A DNA stretch of 64,000 nucleotides from Candidatus Poribacteria bacterium (GTDB lineage: Bacteria; Poribacteria; WGA-4E; WGA-3G), in NCBI GenBank assembly GCA_022821065.1, contig JAJEEK010000008.1, positions 1 to 64,000 on the forward strand, written 5' to 3'. Shown one piece after another: positions 34,916-44,211 of this stretch. The translations under genes and the position numbers were made by a program. The notes beneath the pieces are model-generated. The model saw only the letters and a program-made list of their open reading frames with translations, was not told the origin of the DNA and made no database searches. Each line of letters starts with the position of its first letter. Position 1 is the stretch's first letter.

Positions 34916-35755
34916 TCAGTAATTTTTAATAAACAACTCGTTCCCTTTCGCGGCACTCGTTTTCCGATAATTGTTCATCCCGTATTGCAATGTCCATTCC
35001 TGAATTTCGGCGAAATCGAAAAGTTCTCGAATAACGGGTGAGTCGTCGTAAGTAATCAACCATTTGTGTTTGCACTTCCGCATGTTTTCGGCGAATTGCA
35101 CGTGATCAAATGCCGTGTGCAGGGTACCTCTCACACCGTACAACTTCGACTCCGTTGCTTTCCAATAGGGTGGGTCAAGAAAGATGAACACATCTTCGCC
35201 ATTTTGAAAAAGTGCCTCCGTATAATCTCCGTTGGTGATTTTGGTGCCAGAAAGATAAGGCGATATGTTTTCGACGCGTTCAATAGACGAATCTGTGAAA
35301 CGTTTCTCGTAAGCAGATTGTGAATAGCCACCGGAATCCACGGTACCAGAAAAGGTAATTCGGTTGAGAATAAAAAAGCGTACTGCCCGCTGAAATTCAG
35401 GGAGTGCGTTTCGGTTCTGGTTCAGGTAATCTTTCGCCTGTGTCAACTTCTTGAATAGCGCGCGTCCATCGGTGGTAGTTGTGTGTGTTTCTCTGAGTGT
35501 AGCAACCAGATCTGGTGCGTTGTCTCGGACCTCTTTCCAGAAGCAGTACAGATCATAGTTGAGATCGTTAATCCAATAGGATTTGATACGGTCTTGAAAG
35601 AGGCATCGGACCGCAAAGAAGACAGAACCTCCTCCGACGAAAGGCTCACGAAACTCTGCTATATGCAGTGGAACATGCGGTAAAATTTGTTTCAGTGCCC
35701 TTGATTTACCGCCTGGGTATCTCAATGGACTTTTTGCTAATTTAGCATTTTTCAA
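34916..35755 (-). CDS. D12-class N6-adenine DNA methyltransferase (Dam-like)
   Basis: The 279-residue enzyme shows the D12-class layout: LRYPGGKSRAL at 11-21, SAM motif FREPFVGGGSVFF near 35-47 and catalytic DPPY at 194-197. It methylates the N6 of adenine, commonly at GATC. No restriction endonuclease is adjacent, so it may be an orphan methylase for epigenetic or repair control. It lies 3 bases after the small membrane protein gene and upstream of the isomerase on the same strand, which suggests co-transcription. Confidence 0.88.
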   Translation of the reverse strand: MKNAKLAKSPLRYPGGKSRALKQILPHVPLHIAEFREPFVGGGSVFFAVRCLFQDRIKSYWINDLNYDLYCFWKEVRDNAPDLVATLRETHTTTTDGRALFKKLTQAKDYLNQNRNALPEFQRAVRFFILNRITFSGTVDSGGYSQSAYEKRFTDSSIERVENISPYLSGTKITNGDYTEALFQNGEDVFIFLDPPYWKATESKLYGVRGTLHTAFDHVQFAENMRKCKHKWLITYDDSPVIRELFDFAEIQEWTLQYGMNNYRKTSAAKGNELFIKNY

Positions 35756-35758
35756 ATT

Positions 35759-36166
35759 TTAGTCTTTGATTTTGTTGATAATAAAATTAACGATTTCTTC
35801 AGGGGAGTGTTTGCCGAATCGAACGTAAACACCGCGGAAGTTTTCGAGGCGTGTCGGATGGGCGAATGGACTGAGAAGGACACCGTTCGCGTCAACGTAA
35901 AAACTGCGAAACGTTTCCCAAGGACGTTCCATTTTGTAGCAGCAACTCGTGATAACGAGTCTGTCCGCTTCAAACTGATGGTGAAACGGTAGGAAATATT
36001 TATAGAGCGACCCAATGAGAAAAATAGCGGACAGCCCGGCAACGTAAATCGACTGAAATCCTACATAGATGCCGACTAAAAGGAGTGCCAGAAAAAGCCC
36101 TAATAGCACAGATTTGCGCCGGTTTTCAACAAGTGGGTGTACGCTCCATGAAAGCGTTGATTGCAT
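35759..36166 (-). CDS. Small membrane protein with PH-like C-terminal part
   Basis: The 135-residue protein has two hydrophobic segments (about 19-38 and 42-56) and a soluble C-terminal part with LVITSCCYKMERPWETFRSF that resembles a bacterial PH-like domain. I do not recognise a specific family. It overlaps nothing and is followed by the D12 methylase after 3 bases; secG lies upstream. Its function is unknown. Confidence 0.7.
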   Translation of the reverse strand: MQSTLSWSVHPLVENRRKSVLLGLFLALLLVGIYVGFQSIYVAGLSAIFLIGSLYKYFLPFHHQFEADRLVITSCCYKMERPWETFRSFYVDANGVLLSPFAHPTRLENFRGVYVRFGKHSPEEIVNFIINKIKD

Positions 36167-36261
36167 CCTTTTTAATGTCCCCGGTTGGCTTGGGGAGGTT
36201 TACTACACAGAGGCACGCCAATGCACCAACGGACGTTCCTTAACCGCAAGGAACATTAAAA

Positions 36262-36684
36262 TTATTCCGTGCTATCCGTTGTGCCGCCATCAATTTCTGT
36301 CTTTGATGCGTCTTGCGGATCACTTTCACTGCCGGTATCTGTTGATGGTTCAACAGTCGATTCGTCTGTCGTGTCGGTCGGTTCTTGTGTGCTCTCTTGT
36401 GTTACCTCTTGTTCAATCGGTGTGAGTGCACCGCCGCCGTCACCTTCACCGTAGAACCGCATCAGGAAAAGCGAGATGACCATAAAACCGATGGCAAGCC
36501 ACGTTGTCAGTTTACTCAGGAAGGTCGCAGCACCGCGTCCTCCGAGAACAGACTGCATCTCCGCACCCCCAAATGCACTGGATGAAAGGCCTTCCCCTTT
36601 ACTGTCCTGTAACAAAATAATCAGCGTCAGAACGACGCAGACAGGTACGAAAAGGAATAATACAAATCCTATGATAATTTCCAT
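36262..36684 (-). CDS. secG: Preprotein translocase subunit SecG
   Basis: The 140-residue protein has two transmembrane segments (about 3-24 and 57-77) and the conserved SecG loop GEGLSSSAFGGAEMQSVLGGRG. SecG is the small accessory subunit of the SecYEG channel. The acidic, Thr/Glu-rich C-terminal tail (about 60 residues) is longer than usual but common in distant bacteria. AGGAGGG precedes the ATG. It follows tpiA and gap on the same strand, a gene order found in many bacteria. Confidence 0.93.
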   Translation of the reverse strand: MEIIIGFVLFLFVPVCVVLTLIILLQDSKGEGLSSSAFGGAEMQSVLGGRGAATFLSKLTTWLAIGFMVISLFLMRFYGEGDGGGALTPIEQEVTQESTQEPTDTTDESTVEPSTDTGSESDPQDASKTEIDGGTTDSTE

Positions 36685-36794
36685 TTAAATAGTCCCTCCT
36701 AATTGCGGATCGAAAATATCGACGATAATGTTATTTGACAAAGGCACGATATTTTCGGTCTGAAATTTCGGCACCGCTTGCAAATCGTAACTTG

Positions 36795-37547
36795 CTATCC
36801 GAACTTCACGATTTGTGCGAACGATTCCGCTTCAAGGCTTGCCCCTCCAACGAGTGCACCGTCTACATCCGGCTGCGACATCAGTTCGGAAGCGTTCTCC
36901 GGTTTAACACTCCCGCCGTATTGAATGCACAACTGCGAAGCAACGTCCGCCGAATAAGTTTTTGTTAGCAATTCACGAATGAAACTATGAACCTCTTGCG
37001 CTTGTGCGGGTGTAGCGGTTTTCCCAGTCCCGATTGCCCAGACCGGTTCATAGGCGATGACGCAAGACAACAACTCGGCAGCGGATAAACCGGCAATACC
37101 GCCGGTGACATGATCTTCAATGATCACTTCCGTCTGTCCAGTTTCTCGTTCTTCAAGCTGCTCACCGACACAGATAATCGGCTTTAAGTCGTGCGCTAAC
37201 GCTGCCTTTACCTTTTGGTTGACACTCTCATTCGTTTCACCGAAGTATTGCCGCCGTTCCGAATGCCCGATGATAACATATTCGCATCCGACATCTTTGA
37301 GCATCGGTGCGGAGACTTCACCGGTAAACGCACCACTGTCCTCCGAATAGACATCCTGTGCAGAGAGTCGGATATTGCTATCTGCTATTACCTCATTTAC
37401 CGCAGCGAGTGCGGTGAACGGTGGCGCAACGATAATCTCAACATCGCTAACATTGGCGACCGACGCTTTTAACGCCGTTGTGAGTGCCGCCGCTTCCGAA
37501 ATCGTTTTGTTCAGTTTCCAATTGCCTGCAATGATTGGTGTTCGCAT
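36795..37547 (-). CDS. tpiA: Triosephosphate isomerase
   Basis: The 250-residue glycolytic enzyme interconverts dihydroxyacetone phosphate and glyceraldehyde 3-phosphate. Active-site residues are K11 (AGNWKLNK), H95 (IIGHSERR) and E167 (AYEPVWAIGTGK). The start at 37547 begins with MRTPIIAGNWK; an upstream extension in the same frame is not family-like. A GGAGGAG lies farther upstream than usual (about 18 bases). It lies between gap and secG, consistent with a glycolysis-linked operon. Confidence 0.95.
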   Translation of the reverse strand: MRTPIIAGNWKLNKTISEAAALTTALKASVANVSDVEIIVAPPFTALAAVNEVIADSNIRLSAQDVYSEDSGAFTGEVSAPMLKDVGCEYVIIGHSERRQYFGETNESVNQKVKAALAHDLKPIICVGEQLEERETGQTEVIIEDHVTGGIAGLSAAELLSCVIAYEPVWAIGTGKTATPAQAQEVHSFIRELLTKTYSADVASQLCIQYGGSVKPENASELMSQPDVDGALVGGASLEAESFAQIVKFG

Positions 37548-37578
37548 TTTTTTCTTGATGTGGTATCTCCTCCGATAA

Positions 37579-38583
37579 TTATAGAACCTGTGCGGCGAGC
37601 TCAACGAGACGGTTCGAGTAACCCCATTCGTTGTCATACCACGAGAGGACTTTAATCAATCCACCTTCAATGACTTTGGTAAAAGGCGCGTCAAGAACGG
37701 AGGAGAGTTTGTTCCCGTTGAAATCTACCGAGACGAGATCGAGTTCCGAGTAACCGAGAATCCCGTTCAAACTGTTCTCTGCCGCTGCTTTCAGTGCAGC
37801 GTTGACTGCCTCGGCATCCGGTCTATCCTTGAGATCAACCGTAAGGTCAACGACGGAGACGTTTGGTGTTGGCACACGGATTGCGAACCCATCAAGTTTA
37901 CCGTTCAGTTCTGGTAGCACTTTTCCGACTGCGACAGCGGCACCGGTTGTCGTCGGAATCATGGAGAGTGTCGCTGCACGGGCGCGGCGCATATCGGAAT
38001 GCGGGAAATCGTGAACCCTTTGGTCGCCAGTATAGGCGTGAATGGTGGTCATTAATCCGCTCTCAATCCCGAATGTGTCGTTTAAGACCTTCGCAACCGG
38101 GGCAAGACAGTTCGTCGTACATGAAGCGTTAGAGATGACGTGGTGTTGCGACTTGTCGTATTGATCGTCATTTACACCGAGGACGATTGTGATATCCTCA
38201 TCTTTTCCCGGAGCGGAGATAATAACCTTTTTCGCACCGCCGGATGTGAGATGCTTCTCGGCATCTTCGCGCGCTGTAAAGAAACCGGTGGATTCAATAA
38301 CAACATCCGCACCCAGTTCGCCCCACGGCAGGTTACCCGGATCGCGTTCGGCGAGAACTTTTATCCAATTACCGTTGACTACCAAGCCGTTGTCTGTCGC
38401 AGCGATGTCATCCGATAAAATACCGTGAACAGAGTCGTACTGTAAAAGATGTGCCAGTGTCTCAGGATTCGTCAAATCGTTGATTGCAACGAACTCTATA
38501 TCTAACTCAGGATTCTGCAACGCCGCACGAAAGGCGTTCCGACCAATCCGACCAAAACCGTTTATACCTACTTTAGTTGACAT
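37579..38583 (-). CDS. gap: Glyceraldehyde-3-phosphate dehydrogenase
   Basis: The 334-residue enzyme oxidises glyceraldehyde 3-phosphate with NAD and phosphate. The Rossmann start is [18 protein letters not shown] and the catalytic cysteine is C155 in [13 protein letters not shown]-terminal [12 protein letters not shown] is typical. GAGGG precedes the ATG. It heads a minus-strand group with tpiA 31 bases downstream. The 338-bp gap upstream (38584-38921) is shared with the divergent trmJ-like gene; apart from the promoter at 38887 I see no feature in it. Confidence 0.96.
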   Translation of the reverse strand: MSTKVGINGFGRIGRNAFRAALQNPELDIEFVAINDLTNPETLAHLLQYDSVHGILSDDIAATDNGLVVNGNWIKVLAERDPGNLPWGELGADVVIESTGFFTAREDAEKHLTSGGAKKVIISAPGKDEDITIVLGVNDDQYDKSQHHVISNASCTTNCLAPVAKVLNDTFGIESGLMTTIHAYTGDQRVHDFPHSDMRRARAATLSMIPTTTGAAVAVGKVLPELNGKLDGFAIRVPTPNVSVVDLTVDLKDRPDAEAVNAALKAAAENSLNGILGYSELDLVSVDFNGNKLSSVLDAPFTKVIEGGLIKVLSWYDNEWGYSNRLVELAAQVL

Positions 38584-38886
38584 AAGATAGATAGATCCCT
38601 CTATTATAAATATTTACCCCAACAAGATGTTCTTTCAATAATAAGTTTTATAAACCTGCAAGCCTAAAACACTCAGAACTCAGAGAAACAAACATACGGG
38701 CTTTTCGCAAATATCGGCTTGCAAGCGATACCCCTTGATATGCTATTATCCAAGTTTCACGATTTAAAATCTCTTTAATTATACCCTAAAATCAAGTAAA
38801 TTGCAAGTGCCGTTTAACTCTTGTTATTCCAAACCGATTTGAAATTCGGAGATATTGAATAACTCTGAGCTCCTATTTTATTTTTG

Positions 38887-38915
38887 TTGACAATTTGAAA
38901 CATTTCAGGTACGCT
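38887..38915 (+). promoter_or_regulatory. Promoter placed for a leaderless transcript
   Basis: TTGACA (38887-38892), 17 bp and TACGCT (38910-38915) would start transcription about 6-8 bases later, right at the ATG at 38922. No Shine-Dalgarno sequence is seen. Confidence 0.45.
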
Positions 38916-38921
38916 ATTGAT

Positions 38922-39743
38922 ATGTCAACAAACACCCCGAAAAAATCGATTCAACCGACCGAAAGTTTTCGTGCGATCCCTGTTGCAGTGCCGGAGAATC
39001 TCGCTAACATCCGTGTTATCCTCTTTGAACCGCGTGAACCGGGAAACATCGGCTCTGTCGCCAGAGTTGTGAAAGGGATGGGACTGTCGCAACTCTATTT
39101 GGTAAACCCCGTTCCGTTCCAAGAGGTCGATGCAGCGTGGTATATGGCGCACGGTGCAAAAGATATCCTTGAAAATTGCCACGTTGTACCCGAACTCAAA
39201 GATGCCCTCGACGGCATCCAATACCTGGTAGGGACGACGCATCGTCGCCGCGATATCCGGCTGCCACAACCCGTGCCTGCGAAAGAAGCGGCGCAAACCA
39301 TCGCCACCATTTCACAAGACAAACAGGTGGCGCTGCTCTTTGGACGTGAAGATTTCGGTTTATCTACCGATCAACTCAGTCTGTGTCAGTTAGCAGCGAG
39401 TGTACCGATGGCGACCAAAAACCCGTCCCTGAATCTTGCACAAGCCGTCCAAATCTTTGCTTATGAGGTTTTCGTTGCGAGTCTGGATGAGTATCCGCCC
39501 TCCGAGCTTGACTACGCCGAAGTGAACGCCTTGGAGGAGTTCTATGGTCGTGTGACGCGTCTGTTGGATAAAGTCGGCATGTCGCCCTATAACCGTGAGT
39601 GGGAGACGTATCTGAAATCGTTGCGACGTGTCTTCTCCCGTGCTCCGTTAGAGTCACGAGACATCGCTACACTGGATATGATCTTTTCTACGACGTTTCG
39701 ATACATTGAGCGTCTTGAGAAGAAATTGGACGAGGACAAATAG
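38922..39743 (+). CDS. TrmJ-like tRNA 2'-O-methyltransferase (SPOUT)
   Basis: The 273-residue protein has an N-terminal SPOUT methyltransferase domain with IRVILFEPREPGNIGSVARV, TTHRRRD and the knot motifs LLFGREDFGLS and PSLNLAQAVQIFAYE. These features point to TrmJ, which 2'-O-methylates position 32 of tRNA. The C-terminal ~90 residues are helical as in TrmJ. The ATG at 38922 is preferred over a TTG at 38895 because the predicted promoter overlaps the latter. No ribosome site is visible, so translation may be leaderless. Confidence 0.87.
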   Translation: MSTNTPKKSIQPTESFRAIPVAVPENLANIRVILFEPREPGNIGSVARVVKGMGLSQLYLVNPVPFQEVDAAWYMAHGAKDILENCHVVPELKDALDGIQYLVGTTHRRRDIRLPQPVPAKEAAQTIATISQDKQVALLFGREDFGLSTDQLSLCQLAASVPMATKNPSLNLAQAVQIFAYEVFVASLDEYPPSELDYAEVNALEEFYGRVTRLLDKVGMSPYNREWETYLKSLRRVFSRAPLESRDIATLDMIFSTTFRYIERLEKKLDEDK

Positions 39744-39799
39744 TTTTCGTGGCATCAGCTGTTGAAATAGACACATCCAAAATCTTACGGTAAAGAATT

Positions 39800-41401
39800 A
39801 TGAAAACATTCAGCACATACGGACCTGTGAATCCCAAAGAGCATTATGTCGTCTCACGCGCTGAGGAACTCGCGGATTTCATCAAGCGCGTCAAACTCGG
39901 ACGATATATCGTTATCTTCGCGCCTCGGCAGACCGGCAAAACCACATTCTTCCAATGGGCACTTGAAGCACTCGCCGCCGAGACCTCAGAAACCTACTTC
40001 CCAATTGAACTCAATTTTGAGGTATATGAAGGCTATAGCGCGTCCGATTTTTACGCCTCACTTTATCAAAGCGTTTATCAGGAGATTAAATATGTCTTTG
40101 AAAAACGCGGACACGCGCCCTCTGAAACGCTAAGCCGATTCTTGGAGAACACGAAGTTAACCGATCACGTTGTAATGCTTAGATTCTTTCAAGAGTTCGC
40201 AAATTTTCTCGAAGATGAAAAACTTGTCCTTATTATTGACGAATTTGATGGTATCCCGCGCGATGCTCTGAGAGGTTTCCTCCATTCACTCCGTGCTATC
40301 TATGTGCATCGTTCCATGCGTCAATGCCCTTACAGTGTCGGCATTGTAGGCGTTAAGAACGTTACGCAACTCAATTTAGACCGTTCCATTTCGCCGTTCA
40401 ATATCCAAGACGAGTTCACTTTGCCCAACTTTACGCTTGAACAGGTCCATGAGCTGCTGGCACAGTATACCGAAGAAGTCGGGCAACACTTCGCGCCTGA
40501 AGTCATTGAAGCATTCCATAAGCAAACGGGTGGACAACCCTTCCTCGTTAATCGCTTCGCGCAGATTCTGACAGAGGAGATGGACATCCCGAAAGATGAA
40601 ACGATCCAGATGGCGCACTTCGCAGAAGCCCATACCCAACTCCTTGAAGAAACAAACGCCAATATCAGCCATCTGCTAACCAATATCCGCAGAAATCCGC
40701 GTTTTGAAAGCGTCCTGATGCGAATCGCCTCTTACGAGATCGGCATCCGATTCAATCCACACGATGAAATTATCAGTGAACTCGCCACTTATGGTGTTAT
40801 CACAAAAGGGAGTGACCGAATGTGTGAGATCCTCAACCCCATATACCAACAGCATATCATGCAGGCGTTCAAACCGCTCGTCAACGGGTTGGAGCAAGAA
40901 TATTTTTCCGAGGATACCCATCACGGCTTGGCTGATTACCTAACCTCCACAAATCAGATTAAAATGGAATCGCTCCTTGACAACTTCCGAGATTTTATTG
41001 CGCGTGCAGGCTTTCGGATTCTATTAGTGCCGGATACGCCAAAGGAGTTTGTCGGTCAACATCTTCTCTATGCGTATCTGGATCAATTCGTCCAATTAAT
41101 ACATGGACATCTCTACCTTGAAGGGCAAACTGGGCGCGGCAAAATCGACCTCGCGATTTTCCACAACGCCAAAAAATACATCGTTGAAACCAAGATATGG
41201 GAGGGGCCCCGGTCCTATCAGTCCGGCAAAAAACAACTCGCAGCATATCTCAAACTCGAGGGTGTAAATGAGGGATACTACATCGTCTTCGATCATCGCA
41301 CCGAACCAGAACCCCGCGTAGAAACTGAAACAATAGACGGTTTAGCAATCCGAAGTTACGTTATCCCTGTCGTCCAAGAAATCCCTTCACAACAAAGATA
41401 A
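39800..41401 (+). CDS. AAA ATPase with C-terminal PD-(D/E)XK nuclease-like domain
   Basis: The 533-residue protein starts with a P-loop ATPase: Walker A APRQTGKT at 41-48 and Walker B LVLIIDEFDG around 143-151. A winged-helix-like middle region follows. The C-terminus has the nuclease-like pattern D450 (GKIDLAIF) and E463-x-K465 (IVETKIW), as in AAA/DUF1703-type proteins. Its function in cells is not established; mobile-element or defence roles have been proposed for relatives. A small gene follows after 17 bases. Confidence 0.8.
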   Translation: MKTFSTYGPVNPKEHYVVSRAEELADFIKRVKLGRYIVIFAPRQTGKTTFFQWALEALAAETSETYFPIELNFEVYEGYSASDFYASLYQSVYQEIKYVFEKRGHAPSETLSRFLENTKLTDHVVMLRFFQEFANFLEDEKLVLIIDEFDGIPRDALRGFLHSLRAIYVHRSMRQCPYSVGIVGVKNVTQLNLDRSISPFNIQDEFTLPNFTLEQVHELLAQYTEEVGQHFAPEVIEAFHKQTGGQPFLVNRFAQILTEEMDIPKDETIQMAHFAEAHTQLLEETNANISHLLTNIRRNPRFESVLMRIASYEIGIRFNPHDEIISELATYGVITKGSDRMCEILNPIYQQHIMQAFKPLVNGLEQEYFSEDTHHGLADYLTSTNQIKMESLLDNFRDFIARAGFRILLVPDTPKEFVGQHLLYAYLDQFVQLIHGHLYLEGQTGRGKIDLAIFHNAKKYIVETKIWEGPRSYQSGKKQLAAYLKLEGVNEGYYIVFDHRTEPEPRVETETIDGLAIRSYVIPVVQEIPSQQR

Positions 41402-41418
41402 CGCTGAGGCACAGAATC

Positions 41419-41619
41419 ATGAAAGATAAAACCCTTGAAAAAATAGAAGCCATCGCAAAAGCAGTGGGTGAATGCCCTATTGAGGAAGTGATGCGCCGGG
41501 GGATGGAGGCTCTTGAAAAAGAACTTGATCCAATTGAACTCAGTCGTTTTATCGTCGAATTACGACGGATGAAATCAGGTATCCGAGGTCGGTCACCGCT
41601 TGATAAATCAATAAAATAA
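41419..41619 (+). CDS. Small hypothetical protein
   Basis: The 66-residue, charged, mostly helical product starts MKDKTLEKIEAIAKAVGE and contains a Leu/Glu/Arg-rich segment (ELSRFIVELRRMK). No known domain is recognised. It begins 17 bases after the AAA-nuclease gene and may be its partner. A weak GAGGC lies about 10 bases upstream. Confidence 0.55.
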   Translation: MKDKTLEKIEAIAKAVGECPIEEVMRRGMEALEKELDPIELSRFIVELRRMKSGIRGRSPLDKSIK

Positions 41620-41659
41620 ATTCGCAATAATTGAACATAAGGAATTAGAGGATTCTACT

Positions 41660-42110
41660 GGGTGTGTAAATATGTTGGCAGCGTTCCATAAGAGAGGTCT
41701 AAGACATGGCATACCCATGGAGCGCGGTGTATCTCCACAAGGGGTCATCTATTCTCATTGAGAAGCAATACTAACGACCTATGCTAATTGTTTGACAGAG
41801 GTGTCATTCACACGGTTTTTTGTAGCGTATGCTGTTAGCTTGCGCTATAACGAGTCCGATCTAACAGATAACACTACAAAATCAACGATATGGCGCACCT
41901 ACGAGGAGCCAAGCAAAATTAACCGACACAAGTCGTAATATTACGTCCTTGGTGTGAAGAACCCTTTCGCTGTAAAGCGGTCTCTTTGCTCCAGCGGAGC
42001 AGTATGTCTATAGAAAAAGACGAAGCCCCTTCTTGCACTCCAGCGGAGTGCTATGTCAGAAGTATTAGAAAACCCCTTGATGTATTTAGTGTCAAAAACT
42101 TTACACACCC
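41660..42110. mobile_element. 451-bp MITE with 9-bp target-site duplication
   Basis: Both ends read GGGTGTGTAAA (41660-41670 and, inverted, 42100-42110). They are flanked by an identical 9-base direct repeat GATTCTACT (41651-41659 and 42111-42119), a target-site duplication. Terminal similarity continues imperfectly inward. The end sequence and 9-bp duplication resemble IS256-family elements. No transposase gene is present, so it is non-autonomous. Inside are two CTCCAGCGGAG hairpins and a repeat shared with 9811 and 49528. It fills most of the 711-bp gap 41620-42330. Confidence 0.75.
41988..42051. repeat. Paired CTCCAGCGGAG hairpin repeats
   Basis: GCTCCAGCGGAGC (41988-42000) and GCACTCCAGCGGAGTGC (42035-42051) are two related perfect palindromes, each followed by a variant of TATGTC. 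They lie within the MITE. Confidence 0.7.
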
Positions 42111-42230
42111 GATTCTACTTGAAATTTTGGGGCGGGTTAAGGTATCATATAGTTGCTGGTAGGACTGACAAATTCAGCAAAATGTATTATTTATAGTAAA
42201 ACCCATAACTACTTGGACGCGCGGTTGATC

Positions 42231-42257
42231 GTAGGGGCTGGGTTACCCAGCCCCTAC
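42231..42257. repeat. 27-bp palindromic repeat, copy 5
   Basis: GTAGGGGCTGGGT with central T, just after the MITE and before the DUF262 gene. Confidence 0.9.
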
Positions 42258-42330
42258 GATCAGGCAATGTGGCGTGGTGTGTCAATTTATTTTCGTGCTT
42301 TACTATAATCGAAGGAGGACGATTTTCTGT

Positions 42331-44181
42331 ATGCAAGAGAGATATAATGATGAAGGGAGAGAAATTAGCAGCGATGCCAAAACAGTTAATGAATTGCTCA
42401 GCAAGAAATATACGCTTGACTACTACCAGCGTGAGTACAGATGGCAGACTAATCAGGTGACCGATCTAATTGATGATCTCACCAACAAATTCCACAATAA
42501 TTATCAGACAGGAGACCAGCGCAATCAGGTAGAAAACTATGATCATTATTTTCTTGGATCTATCATCGTTAGTAGATCAAGTGGCAAATGGTTTATAGTT
42601 GATGGTCAGCAAAGACTAACAACATTAACGCTGCTTCTGATCAGAATCCGTCAGCTCCTTGAAGAAGAAAATCTGAGAAATCGAGCCGCAACCCTTATTT
42701 TCTCTGAGAGATTCGGGGAGAGATCTTTCAACTTAGATATTGAAGAACGAAAATCTGTCATGGATGCTCTCTACTCAGAAGCCTCCTTGGAATCCTTTGA
42801 ATCAAGCGATCAACCAGAGTCGATTCGTAATATTGTAGCGCGTTATAACGACATTGAAAATCACTTTGAACTTCAAAACGAGGAACTTCCATATTTTGTA
42901 GATTGGTTATTAGAACGAGTTTACTTGGTCCAAATTACCGCCTATGATGAGGGAGATGCTTACACAATATTTGAAACAATGAATGACCGAGGACTGTCGC
43001 TTACGCCGGCAGAAATGCTTAGAGGGTACCTCCTTGCAAATATCAGAGATGCTAATCAAAGGAACAATGCAAACAGAGTTTGGCGTGAGCATATCCAACA
43101 CCTCAAGAACCTAGATAAGGATGAAGATGCTAACGCGATTAAAGCGTGGTTACGTAGCCAGTATGCCGAAAGTATACGTGACCGTACAAGAGGAGCAGAA
43201 CCTCGTGACTTTGAATTAATAGGTACAGAATTTCACCGTTGGATTAAGAACCATAATGAGCGACTGGGGCTTCATTCAAGTAATGACTTTGTACACTTCA
43301 TTGAAAACAACTTTAAGTTCTACGCCCGCTATTATCAGAAATTAATAGAAGCAGCTTCAACAATCACAGAAGGCCTTGAGTGTGTATATTACAATGCCCA
43401 AAATGGCTTTGCTCTTCAATATCCAGTTTTACTAGCTCCATTATGTATAGAAGATACAGAAGAAGAAAACCTTCAAAAAATACAAGTTGTTTCAAGGTAT
43501 CTTGACATTTTAATCCATCGGCGAATATGGAATTTTCGCGCCATAACCCATTCAACTATGTTTTATGCTATGTTTTTAATAATACGTGAAATTCGCAGCA
43601 AAAGTATTCACAATTTAGTTAATATTTTGCACCGACGACTTACCGAAGACGATGAGACCTTCCTGAACGACAAGTGGTTTCGTTTACATGGCACTAATCG
43701 TAAAAAGGTCCACCGAATACTCGCGCGAATAACAAATTACGTGGAAACTCAATCTGACAACGCGCCTCGTTATCTTGAATATTTCCAACAAGGAACATCT
43801 CGTTACGAGGTGGAGCATATTTGGGCAGATCATTTTGAGCGGCACACAGACGAATTTTCCAATGAAATTGAGTTTAAAGAGTATCGCGATTATATTGGTG
43901 GATTGCTACTTTTACCCAAGAAAGTTAACGGAAGTCTCAATAACATGCCCTACGATGAAAAACGCTCTCACTATCTTAAGGAAAACCTCTTAGCCCAAAG
44001 CCTCCACGAAAAAACCTATGAAAACAACCCTGGTTTTAAGCAGTTCATTGAAAGAAGTGGTTTACCGTTCTGTCCACACTTTGAATTCAAAAAATCCGAT
44101 CTTGATGCACGACAAAAACTCTATCAACTCCTCGCCGAACAAATCTGGAACCCAGACCGCTTGTCTGAGGACGCGTCATAA
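42331..44181 (+). CDS. DUF262/DUF1524 (GmrSD-like) putative nuclease
   Basis: The 616-residue protein combines an N-terminal DUF262 ParB-like NTPase domain, with the motif DGQQR at 91-95, and a C-terminal DUF1524 His-Me finger region centred on VEHIWADH (H496). This layout is that of GmrSD/BrxU-type type IV restriction enzymes, which attack modified phage DNA. It is AT-richer than neighbours and lies beside a MITE, suggesting recent acquisition. GGAGG lies 12 bases before the ATG at 42331. Catalytic residues fit but activity is inferred. Confidence 0.83.
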   Translation: MQERYNDEGREISSDAKTVNELLSKKYTLDYYQREYRWQTNQVTDLIDDLTNKFHNNYQTGDQRNQVENYDHYFLGSIIVSRSSGKWFIVDGQQRLTTLTLLLIRIRQLLEEENLRNRAATLIFSERFGERSFNLDIEERKSVMDALYSEASLESFESSDQPESIRNIVARYNDIENHFELQNEELPYFVDWLLERVYLVQITAYDEGDAYTIFETMNDRGLSLTPAEMLRGYLLANIRDANQRNNANRVWREHIQHLKNLDKDEDANAIKAWLRSQYAESIRDRTRGAEPRDFELIGTEFHRWIKNHNERLGLHSSNDFVHFIENNFKFYARYYQKLIEAASTITEGLECVYYNAQNGFALQYPVLLAPLCIEDTEEENLQKIQVVSRYLDILIHRRIWNFRAITHSTMFYAMFLIIREIRSKSIHNLVNILHRRLTEDDETFLNDKWFRLHGTNRKKVHRILARITNYVETQSDNAPRYLEYFQQGTSRYEVEHIWADHFERHTDEFSNEIEFKEYRDYIGGLLLLPKKVNGSLNNMPYDEKRSHYLKENLLAQSLHEKTYENNPGFKQFIERSGLPFCPHFEFKKSDLDARQKLYQLLAEQIWNPDRLSEDAS

Positions 44182-44211
44182 ATCAGAAGTTGGTAGTGAC
44201 GTTTAAACAAA

